This document shows positions 33,620 through 41,172 of a stretch of DNA of 64,000 bases, piece after piece (position 1 is the first letter of the stretch; each line of letters starts with the position of its first letter). The translations under genes and the position numbers were made by a program. This DNA is from Chryseobacterium sp. 3008163 (GTDB taxonomy: Bacteria; Bacteroidota; Bacteroidia; Flavobacteriales; Weeksellaceae): contig NZ_CP033070.1 of assembly GCF_003669035.1 (NCBI RefSeq), positions 2,790,001-2,854,000 of the forward strand, in the 5' to 3' direction. The notes under the pieces are model-generated. The model ran no database searches and was not told the origin of the DNA. It saw only the letters and a program-made list of their open reading frames with translations.

Positions 33620-34159
33620 ATGACAACAATACAATCCTGCACTATAAAAAGCTCAAAAATAATTGTCAATGAACAAATTGTTTTTGAAAGCCAAACCGAA
33701 AATTTCTCAGACTTTGCAAAAGAAGCTTATAAAACTTTAGAACTGAATTATCCAAAATTTCACAAAATGGATAATCTCAGTAAACTGGCCTTTCTCGCTT
33801 CGGAAATGATTCTGAAAAACGACGACCACAGTAAAACTGCCTTGGTTTTCGCCAACAAATCATCAAGCCTCGACACCGATTTTAAATATCAGGAAAGCAT
33901 CAATTCTCAGGAAAATTATTTCCCGAGTCCTGCCGTTTTTGTATACACTTTACCTAACATTTGCGTTGGCGAAATCAGCATTAAACATAAAATGCAGACT
34001 GAAAATGCCTTTTTCGTCTTGGATGAATTTGATGAAGAGTTTTTAAACTCATACGCGGCACAGATTCTGCAATCAGGGAAAGCTGAAAAAGTCTTGTGCG
34101 GCTGGGTCGAACTATATCAGGAAAGTTATAAAGCTTTTGTATATTTGCTGACTTTGTAA
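33620..34159 (+). CDS. Short ketosynthase-like protein, N-terminal domain only
   Basis: A 179-residue protein that resembles the N-terminal half of a ketosynthase without its active site. The visible hints are the [36 protein letters not shown] stretch, KS-like in spacing (region before the catalytic Cys), and [23 protein letters not shown], which fits the VYTLPN...GE pattern around where a Cys would sit. Families like this are annotated as 3-oxoacyl-ACP synthase in flexirubin clusters, to my recollection. No catalytic His region exists, so it is not a complete enzyme; a structural partner role is possible. Confidence 0.62.
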   Translation: MTTIQSCTIKSSKIIVNEQIVFESQTENFSDFAKEAYKTLELNYPKFHKMDNLSKLAFLASEMILKNDDHSKTALVFANKSSSLDTDFKYQESINSQENYFPSPAVFVYTLPNICVGEISIKHKMQTENAFFVLDEFDEEFLNSYAAQILQSGKAEKVLCGWVELYQESYKAFVYLLTL

Positions 34160-34250
34160 TATAACAATTTAACAATGTAAAAGTTTACCAATAATTAAAT
34201 ACCTTGAAATAATTGGTAAATTGCTAAACTGATACATTGGTACATTATAA
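34160..34250 (+). repeat. ACP-bracketing hairpin repeat, copy 3
   Basis: Fills the gap before ACP2. TTAACAATGTAAAAGTTTACC faces GGTAAATTGCTAAACTGATACATTGGTACATT. The second half closely matches the right arms of copies 1 and 4. Confidence 0.7.
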
Positions 34251-34263
34251 ATGAAATTTATTT

Positions 34264-34521
34264 ATGGAAGATTTAAAATTAGAATTAAAAAACAAAATCA
34301 TAGAAGTTCTTAATCTTGAAGACGTTGCAATAGAAGAAATCAAAGACACAGATCCATTATTTGGTGGTGGTCTTGGATTGGACTCTATTGACGCTTTGGA
34401 ATTAATCGTCCTTCTTGACAAAGACTATGGAATCAAATTATCTGACCCAAAAAAAGGAAAAGAAATCTTCCAGTCTATCGAGGTGATGGCGAAATACATC
34501 GAAGAAAACAGAACAAAATAA
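34264..34521 (+). CDS. Acyl carrier protein 2
   Basis: An 85-residue acyl carrier protein. The phosphopantetheine site is Ser41 in LGLDSIDALELIVLLDKDYG. The flanking sequence DPKKGKEIFQSIEVMAKYIEEN gives the final helix. Hairpin repeats enclose it exactly on both sides (34160-34250 and 34523-34596). Like the second ACP of aryl-polyene clusters, it probably handles elongation while the other ACP has a different step, but which is which cannot be told here. Confidence 0.92.
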   Translation: MEDLKLELKNKIIEVLNLEDVAIEEIKDTDPLFGGGLGLDSIDALELIVLLDKDYGIKLSDPKKGKEIFQSIEVMAKYIEENRTK

Positions 34522-34522
34522 T

Positions 34523-34596
34523 TCAATCTAACAATGTATCAATCTAGCAATGTACCAATATTGTTACACTGTTAAACTGATACATTGCTACATTAT
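34523..34596 (+). repeat. ACP-bracketing hairpin repeat, copy 4
   Basis: CAATGTATCAATCTAGCAATGTACCAAT faces TTGTTACACTGTTAAACTGATACATTG with few mismatches. It starts two bases after the ACP2 stop and ends six bases before the next ATG. Confidence 0.75.
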
Positions 34597-34602
34597 TAAA
34601 AG

Positions 34603-35799
34603 ATGAGTCAAAAAATTGCCATTACAGGAATGGGCATTATTTCCTCCATTGGTAACAATGTCGAGGAAAATTTTATTTCGCTGACCACCGGTAAACACGG
34701 TATTTCAGACATTGAACTGTTTGAAACACGCCACGCCGGAAGCATCAAAACAGGCGAGATAAAACTGTCTAATGAAGAACTTGTTCAGAAACTTCAGCTT
34801 AATGAGGACAACAACGTTACAAGAACTGCTTTGTTGGGAATGGTCGCCGCTAAGGAAGCTGTAGAAAGTGCCGGAATTTCCGATATTAATGAATACAAAA
34901 CCGGACTTATTTCCTCCACCAGCGTGGGCGGAATGGATATTACCGAAAAATATTTCTACACCTACGAAGATTTTCCTGAAAAGCAAAAATATATTGACTC
35001 GCACGATGCCGGAAATTCATCTCTGGCGATTGCAGAATTATTAGGCTTGAAAGGAATGGTTTCTACCATCAGCACAGCCTGTTCGTCAGCCGCCAATGCG
35101 ATTATGATGGGCGCAAAACTCATTAAAAACGGCGTTCTTGACCGTGTGATTGTTGGCGGAACAGATTCTCTTTCAAAATTTACTTTGAATGGATTTAATA
35201 CGCTGATGATTTTGACGGATTCTTACAATACGCCTTTTGACAACGACAGAAAAGGTCTGAATCTGGGCGAAGCAGCCGCTTTCCTTGTTTTGGAATCTGA
35301 TGAAGTGGTGAAAAAAGAAAACAAAAAAGTCCTCGCTTATCTTTCCGGTTACGGAAATGCCAACGATGCGCATCACCAAACCGCTTCTTCGGAAAACGGA
35401 CAAGGTGCGTTTTTAGCAATGGAAAAAGCGTTAAAAGTTTCTGGTCTAGATAAAGAAAACATTGATTACATCAACGTTCACGGAACGGCGACTCCGAATA
35501 ATGATTTGTCAGAAGGCGTTGCAATGATTCGGATTTTTGGCGAAAATCAGGTTCCTGAATTCAGTTCTACAAAAGCGTTTACCGGTCATACTTTGGCTGC
35601 GGCTGCGGGAATTGAAGCGGTTTACTCGATTTTGGCGATGCAGAATAATGTGATTTTTCCAAATTTAAATTTTAAAACGAAAATGGAAGAATTTGATTTG
35701 ACGCCGGTTACCAAACTGAAAGAGAAAAACATCAATCACGTACTTTCCAATTCGTTTGGATTTGGAGGAAACTGTTCAACTTTAATTTTTTCTAAATAA
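34603..35799 (+). CDS. Beta-ketoacyl-ACP synthase (elongating KS)
   Basis: A 398-residue condensing enzyme. Catalytic Cys160 is in TISTACSSAANA, the first His in NVHGTATPNND near residue 293, the second His in AFTGHTLAAAAG near 328, and GFGGNCSTLI closes the fold. Its stop overlaps the start of the next, KS-like gene by one base (TAATG), the arrangement of a KS with its chain-length-factor partner in type II systems. It corresponds to the catalytic half of the KS-CLF heterodimer of aryl-polyene clusters (inference from order and motifs). Confidence 0.9.
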   Translation: MSQKIAITGMGIISSIGNNVEENFISLTTGKHGISDIELFETRHAGSIKTGEIKLSNEELVQKLQLNEDNNVTRTALLGMVAAKEAVESAGISDINEYKTGLISSTSVGGMDITEKYFYTYEDFPEKQKYIDSHDAGNSSLAIAELLGLKGMVSTISTACSSAANAIMMGAKLIKNGVLDRVIVGGTDSLSKFTLNGFNTLMILTDSYNTPFDNDRKGLNLGEAAAFLVLESDEVVKKENKKVLAYLSGYGNANDAHHQTASSENGQGAFLAMEKALKVSGLDKENIDYINVHGTATPNNDLSEGVAMIRIFGENQVPEFSSTKAFTGHTLAAAAGIEAVYSILAMQNNVIFPNLNFKTKMEEFDLTPVTKLKEKNINHVLSNSFGFGGNCSTLIFSK

Positions 35800-36858
35800 T
35801 GAGTGCAGTTTACATCAACAGTGCCGCCTGCATCTCGGTTCAGGACACTTTAAACGAAAATTTCTTTGACACTTTAAAACCTGAAAATTCAGTTCAGATT
35901 TTAAAAGCTATTGAGCCGAATTATAAAGAATTCATTCCTCCAGCAATGAGCCGAAGAATGTCTAAAACGGTAAAAATGAGTTCCGTAGCTTCCACAAAAG
36001 CTTTGCAGGAAGCTGGAATTGAAAAACCCGACGCCATCATCGTTGGAACCGGAATGGGCTGTTCTCAAGATTCTGAAAAGTTTCTGAAAAATGTTCTGGA
36101 AAACAATGAGGAATTTCTAACGCCAACTTTTTTCATTCAGTCAACTCACAATACGGTTGCCGGGCAAATTGCTTTGGGATTGCAATGTCACGGCTATAAT
36201 TTCACTTACGTCAACTGTTCTTCATCGCTCGAATTTTCAATGTTGGATGCAAAACTTCAGATTTTGGACGGCGAAGCTGATAATGTTTTGGTGGGTTCAA
36301 CAGACGAACAAACCGACAGAACAATGGAATTGTACAAACTCAATAATTCTATTAAAAAGAAGAAAATTTTCCGATTGATTATTTAAATTCAACTACTGAA
36401 GGTGTGATTTGGGGCGAAGGTTCTAGTTTTTTCGTTTTAGGAAAAGAGAAAACTGAAACTTCTTATGCGCAATTAAAAGATATTCAGATTGTTAATTCGT
36501 TAGAATTAAACGAAACTCAGAAATTCATTGATGATTTTTTAGCGAAGAATAATTTGAAGAACGAAGATATTGATGCTGTGATTTTAGGTTTCAGCGGAGA
36601 TTCAAAATCGGACGCTTATTATCAAAATACATCGGAATTATTTCCAAATTCTTCGTTACTTTATTACAAACATTTGAGTGGAGAATTCAATACAGCGAGT
36701 GGATTTTCAACCTTTATAGCTTGTCAAATTATTAAAAACCAGGAGATTCCGGAAGTGATGTTGATTAATTCTGTAAAAAAGATAGCATTAAAAATATTCT
36801 TTTGTATAATCATTTGGGTGGAAATGACCATAGCTTGGTTTTGTTAGAGAAAGTTTGA
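35799..36858 (+). pseudogene. Chain-length-factor-like KS, two frameshifts
   Basis: A KS-like gene coupled to the KS before it. The frame breaks twice: one A is missing in the run at 36354-36358, and one in the run at 36775-36780. Repairing both gives about 353 residues ending NHLGGNDHSLVLLEKV. Cys140 is kept in YVNCSSSLEFS, but the usual first histidine region is replaced by GFSGDSKSDAYY, so one catalytic His is gone while KHLSGEFNTASG keeps the second. This supports a chain-length-factor role. Either assembly error or real loss; see findings. Confidence 0.82.
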
Positions 36859-36883
36859 TTTTACATAATTAAGATAGTGTGTT

Positions 36884-36960
36884 TGTCATTCTGACGAAGG
36901 AAAAATCTCTACATTTTCATTTTAGATTCTTCACTCCACTTCGTTTCATTCAGAATGACA
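36884..36960. repeat. Dispersed inverted repeat (tgtcattctga...cagaatgaca)
   Basis: TGTCATTCTGACGAAGG (36884-36900) faces CTTCGTTTCATTCAGAATGACA ending at 36960, with GATTCTTCACTCCA within. Widespread repeat type in Bacteroidetes. The end portion matches bases 32041-32069 inside the ketosynthase gene. It fills most of the 139-base gap. Confidence 0.75.
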
Positions 36961-36997
36961 AAGAGAATATTTCAAATCAAATTCCAAAATAATAAAG

Positions 36998-37753
36998 ATG
37001 AAACATTACCCATTTATTATCTTTTATCTTTTCTTAAACCTTTTTATTTATACCTTTCAAGGAACGATTTGGGTTTACATATTTTGTTTTATACTATTTT
37101 CAGCAGTTGTAGTTTGGGGTTCTTTTGATATTCAATTAGGCTATTTTGTCAACAGTTTTACCCATAAACGAACAAAAAATAAAGAAGTTGCTTTAACTTT
37201 CGATGACGGCCCAACCGAGTTCACACCGAAGTTTTTAGATATTTTGAAAGAGAATAAAATCAAAGCCACATTTTTCTGCATCGGAAAGCAGATTGAGAAA
37301 TATCCCGAAACTTTTCAGAGAATCATTGCGGAAGGTCACACCATTGGAAATCATACCTATTCACATTCTAACAATACAGGATTTTTATCTACTTCAAAAA
37401 TGATAGAAGAAATACAGAAATGTGATGAAATAATGTTGAAAATTGAAAATTTTAAAACTGATTTGTATCGACCACCTTTTGGAGTAACCAATCCGAATAT
37501 TGCCAAAGCGATCAAGAAAACAAAGAAAAAAAGCATCGGCTGGAATGTACGTTCGTTGGACACTGTAATTACGGACGAGAAGAAAATTTTAAGGAAAGTA
37601 ACAAAAGGTTTGAAAATAGGAAGCATTATTCTGCTTCACGATACTTCGGAAAAAACGTACAATGTTTTGCTCGAATTATTGTTATTTTTGGAGCGTGAAA
37701 AGTACTCAACTTTTACAATTGATTCAATATTTAAATCTAAAAATAATGTTTAA
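36998..37753 (+). CDS. Polysaccharide deacetylase family protein
   Basis: A 251-residue membrane-anchored protein with two N-terminal hydrophobic segments (residues 4-22 and 26-42) and a NodB-homology domain. Metal and catalytic motifs are complete: LTFDDGPTEFTP (motif 1), HTIGNHTYSHSNN (motif 2, HxxxH), LYRPPFGVTN (motif 3), and SIILLHDTSEKT (motif 5). It would remove acetyl groups from a sugar or similar amide/ester. Deacetylase-like genes sit in flexirubin clusters; target unknown. It overlaps LolA by eight bases. Confidence 0.9.
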   Translation: MKHYPFIIFYLFLNLFIYTFQGTIWVYIFCFILFSAVVVWGSFDIQLGYFVNSFTHKRTKNKEVALTFDDGPTEFTPKFLDILKENKIKATFFCIGKQIEKYPETFQRIIAEGHTIGNHTYSHSNNTGFLSTSKMIEEIQKCDEIMLKIENFKTDLYRPPFGVTNPNIAKAIKKTKKKSIGWNVRSLDTVITDEKKILRKVTKGLKIGSIILLHDTSEKTYNVLLELLLFLEREKYSTFTIDSIFKSKNNV

Positions 37754-38371
37754 AAATATAGTCTTCATCGCCTATTTATTAATTTCAAGTTTTGTTTTGG
37801 CTCAAAATACGGCAATGACGAGCGCAGAAACAAAAGCCTTCGTGACCAAAATTTCTTCTGAAACGAAAGAAATCAAAACATTACAAAGCGACTTCGTTCA
37901 AACCAAAAAAATGGATTTTTAGATAAAAATATTGTCACACAAGGCAGGATGTCTTTAAAATCTCCAAATACTTTAAGTTGGAAATACACAAAACCTTATC
38001 AATACAGCATTATTTTTAAGGAAAATAAAATCTTCATCAACGACCAAGGGAAAAAATCTTCGGTGGATGCCAAAAGCAAAACCTTTGAAAAAATCAACAA
38101 ATTAATAGTCGGAAGTTCAAATGGGAAAATGTTTCTAGACCCTGAATTTGTGGTTGCTTATTTTAAAAATGGAACTTCAAATATCGCTAAATTCACTCCG
38201 AAATCTGCTCAATTGTTGAAATACATTAAGCAAATTGAACTTCATTTTCCTAAAAATCAGACGACAGTTTCGCAGGTGAATATGACAGAAGCTTCTGGAG
38301 ATACAACCAATATTGTTTTCAAAAACACCAAAATCAATGCGCCGATTCCTGCTTCTGAGTTTTCTTTATAG
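37746..38371 (+). pseudogene. LolA-like outer-membrane carrier, frameshifted
   Basis: A periplasmic LolA-fold lipid/lipoprotein carrier, expected to ferry the pigment toward the outer membrane. The signal peptide is MFKNIVFIAYLLISSFVLAQ. The mature N-terminal part (EIKTLQSDFVQTKKMDF) stops at 37921-37923, and the rest (LDKNIVTQGRMSLKSPNTLSWKY onward) is in another frame. Adding one T to the five-T run at 37916-37920 restores an approximately 209-residue protein. It ends overlapping the next lipoprotein gene by 35 bases. Confidence 0.85.
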
Positions 38372-38972
38372 TCTCATTTTTCTTAGTTTTATTTCGTGTA
38401 AAACATTTGAATTGACAGATGTAAAACCAATTTCAAACTCTAAAAAAGAAGTTGAAAATTTGTACTTCTCTTCGAACGAGGATTATGTTTACAAATGCCA
38501 AATGGAAGTTTACGGCAACGATATCAGCGGAATTCTTATCATTAAAAAAATCTCCGAAACCACGCACAGAGTTGTAATGACCTCTGATTTTGGGAATAAA
38601 ATGATTGATTTTGAAATCTCTGAAAACGATTTTAAACTCAACTATGTTTTGGCAGATTTAGACAAAAAAATGGTCATTAATTTTCTGAAAAATGACTTTC
38701 AGGAATTATTAAGACAAAAATATCCTGTCGCTGAAAGCTTTGAAAATGAAAACTTCAGTATTTTTCGATCAGAACGAGACAAAAAAAAATACTATCTGTC
38801 TTTCAACAAAGAAAATTCTCTTCTCACAAATATTGTTTACACAAAGAATAATAAGGAGAAAATCAATTTTAGTTTTGAAGCTAAAAAACCTACTTTTGCA
38901 GAGATGATTAATCTTGAACATAAAGATTTCAAAATCAATATTAAACTATTTCAAATTACCGAAACTGAATAA
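38337..38972 (+). CDS. Lipoprotein of the flexirubin cluster
   Basis: A 212-residue predicted lipoprotein: MRRFLLLSFLYSLIFLSFISCK, with the lipid-attachment cysteine after LSFIS. The start is ATG 38337, inside the LolA gene end. The rest has a LolB/outer-lipoprotein-like beta pattern (YKCQMEVYGNDISGILIIKK, FSIFRSERDKKKYYLSFNK). LolA- and LolB-like proteins often occur as a pair in aryl-polyene clusters, so a LolB-like acceptor role is plausible. No named domain is certain. Lipoprotein processing would use the LspA encoded here. Confidence 0.72.
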   Translation: MRRFLLLSFLYSLIFLSFISCKTFELTDVKPISNSKKEVENLYFSSNEDYVYKCQMEVYGNDISGILIIKKISETTHRVVMTSDFGNKMIDFEISENDFKLNYVLADLDKKMVINFLKNDFQELLRQKYPVAESFENENFSIFRSERDKKKYYLSFNKENSLLTNIVYTKNNKEKINFSFEAKKPTFAEMINLEHKDFKINIKLFQITETE

Positions 38973-38974
38973 AT

Positions 38975-39349
38975 ATGCAAACGATTCTTACTGACTTTTA
39001 TACGTTAGAAACTCAGGAAAAAACAGAGAGCGGAAGTTTTATCGCAAATATTAAATTAAATCAGGCTCACGATATTTTTAACGGTCATTTTCCGGGAAAT
39101 CCGGTAACTCCGGGAGTCTGTATGATGCAAATTGTGAAAGAGCTGACTGAAGAGTTTACAGGTAGAAAACTATTTCTAAAATCTGCTTCTAACGTGAAAT
39201 TTATGGCGATTATCAATCCTTTCGAAACGCCTGATCTTAAGATACAACTTGATATCAACGAAGGCGAAAATGAAGTGAAGGTAAAAAACTTAACTTCGTT
39301 TGGCGAGACTATTGCATTGAAAATGTCAGTTAATTACACAAAAATATAA
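38975..39349 (+). CDS. Hotdog 3-hydroxyacyl-ACP dehydratase (FabA/FabZ-like)
   Basis: A 124-residue hotdog protein that would dehydrate 3-hydroxyacyl-ACP to enoyl-ACP, creating polyene double bonds. The active-site region IFNGHFPGNPVTPGVCMMQIV near residues 34-53 has the FabZ histidine and the GNP-TPG-V pattern. It starts two bases after the lipoprotein stop and is followed by an exported protein with no gap. It differs from the two hotdog proteins near 45-46 kb by its intact GHFPGxP motif, so it is the strongest catalytic candidate of the three. Confidence 0.85.
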   Translation: MQTILTDFYTLETQEKTESGSFIANIKLNQAHDIFNGHFPGNPVTPGVCMMQIVKELTEEFTGRKLFLKSASNVKFMAIINPFETPDLKIQLDINEGENEVKVKNLTSFGETIALKMSVNYTKI

Positions 39350-39350
39350 C

Positions 39351-39836
39351 ATGAAACTGATATTATCTCTTTTCACGGGTTTGTTTTTATTTTTCCAGAC
39401 ATCCGATTTAGATGCTTTGAGAAGCGCTTATTCTAAGGCAAATCTTTCTAATGAAGGTGCGAAAAATTTCATTGAAATTGCGGAGAAAAATTCATCTTCC
39501 GATCCGTTGACTAAAGGATACAAAGCTGCTGCAGAAATTCTTGAAGCCAAAGTAACTACAGAAAAGAATAAAAGAAAATCTTTCGTTAAATCTGGTGCTA
39601 CAGAATTAGAAAGTGTGATAAAATCTAACCCCAATAACGTAGAACTGAGATTGATCAGAATGAGCGTTCAGGAAAATATTCCGAAAATCGTAGGGTATTC
39701 TAAAAATTTAAAAGAAGACAAAACTTATATCTTAAGTAACTATTCAAAGCAAAACGCTGCGCTGAAGGTTTACATTAAAAAATTTGCCATGCAGTCTAAA
39801 ACAATGACCGCAACGGAAAAAAATTCGTTGAAATAA
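39351..39836 (+). CDS. Exported hypothetical protein of the flexirubin cluster
   Basis: A 161-residue protein with a short signal peptide (MKLILSLFTGLFLFFQT). The mature part is helical (DALRSAYSKANLSNEGAKNFIEIAEK) with no recognised family. It follows the dehydratase immediately and precedes the glycosyltransferase with no spacer, so it is in the same operon. Function unknown. Confidence 0.65.
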   Translation: MKLILSLFTGLFLFFQTSDLDALRSAYSKANLSNEGAKNFIEIAEKNSSSDPLTKGYKAAAEILEAKVTTEKNKRKSFVKSGATELESVIKSNPNNVELRLIRMSVQENIPKIVGYSKNLKEDKTYILSNYSKQNAALKVYIKKFAMQSKTMTATEKNSLK

Positions 39837-41008
39837 ATGACACTTTCTGAAGTACAGAATGCAATTGACAAGAGAGAAATCTGCGTTTTAATTCCGACTT
39901 ATAACAACGAAAAGACACTGCGAAGAGTGATTGATGGCGTTTTGGAATACACTCAAAACATTATTGTTGTCAACGACGGTTCTATAGATTCTACTTCAGA
40001 AATTCTAAAAACTTATTCTCAACTTACCATCCTCAATTTATCTGAAAATAAAGGGAAAGGAAATGCTTTAAAAGTCGGTTTCAGAAAAGCAAAAGAATTA
40101 GGTTACCATCATGCAATCACGATTGATTCTGACGGACAGCATTACCCAAACGATATTCCCGTTTTTGTAGAAGCCTTATTGAATGAAAATCAGGATGTTC
40201 TTTTGATTGGAAACCGAAATATGTCGCAAAACGGAATTCCCAAGAAAAGCAGTTTCGGAAATCGTTTTTCAAATTTTTGGTTCTGGTTCGAAACCGGAAT
40301 TAAACTGGAAGACACCCAATCTGGTTACCGCTTATATCCTTTACATAAAATTCCAAAAAATACTTCACTCCGAAATTTGAATTTGAAATTGAAATCATTG
40401 TACGGACAGCCTGGAGACATATTCCTGTAAAAAATGTTCCGATAAAAGTTCTGTATGACCCCGCAGAAAGGGTTTCTCACTTCAGACCGTTTAAAGATTT
40501 TACTAGAATCAGTATTTTAAATACGGTGTTGGTTACCATCACTTTATTTTACATCATCCCAAGAAATTTTATTCGGAATTTCAGAAAGAAAAGTTTCAAA
40601 CGTTTCATCAAAGAAGATGTTTTAGAAAGCGAGGGTACCAATCGTGTAAAAGCTTTCTCAATTGCTTTAGGCGTGTTCATCGGACTTTCTCCGTTTTGGG
40701 GATTTCAGACGTTGCTGGTGATTTCTCTTGCCGTACTTTTCAAACTCAATAAAGTTTTGGCATTTGTGGCTTCCAATGTAAGTTTGCCACCGTTTATTCC
40801 GTTCATTATTGCCGCTTCACTCTTTTTGGGAGCGCCTTTCGTTTCGGGAAACTCTAATATTTTGAGCCAAGATCTGAATTTTGATTTGGTAAAAAACAAT
40901 CTTCTGCAATACATTATCGGAAGCCTTATTTTGGCGTCAACAACGTCTACGGTTTCGGGAATTGTTGCTTTTCTTTTTTTGAATAAAGTGAGTCCGGAGA
41001 ATAATTAA
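39837..41008 (+). pseudogene. GT2 glycosyltransferase fused to DUF2062, frameshifted
   Basis: The first part (residues 1-170) is a family 2 glycosyltransferase: CVLIPTYNNEKTLRRVIDGV, VVNDGSIDST and the DxD-containing HAITIDSDGQHYPND. A second part holds a membrane DUF2062 domain (GVFIGLSPFWGFQTLLVISLAVLFKLNKV). The frame breaks at the A run 40355-40360, one A short; restoring it gives KKYFTPKFEFEIE and a 390-residue protein. GT2-DUF2062 fusions are usual in aryl-polyene and flexirubin clusters, where they are thought to attach or modify a polar head. Start is ATG 39837 after an adjacent stop. Confidence 0.85.
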
Positions 41009-41010
41009 TT

Positions 41011-41123
41011 TTTTTTGGGCAGCTTTTCCGTCTTCCGCTCCCAATCTTTTTTGCAAGACGATTGAGCTTGAATAGAACTGAAAAACCAAGCAAAAAAGGA
41101 TTTCCGCTCAAGTCGGGCTGCAG
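41011..41123 (+). repeat. Dispersed repeat B, copy 2
   Basis: Shares blocks with 22661-22754: GGGCAGCTTTTCCG, CTTCCGCTCCCAATCTTTTTTGC, AAAAAAGGATTTCCGCTC and AAGTCGGGCTGCA. It starts two bases after the GT2 stop, at the meeting point of the two converging flexirubin operons. Confidence 0.75.
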
Positions 41124-41172
41124 ATTTACTCTATTTTCAACATTCTGTACAGCCACGAAGTGATTCAACAGA

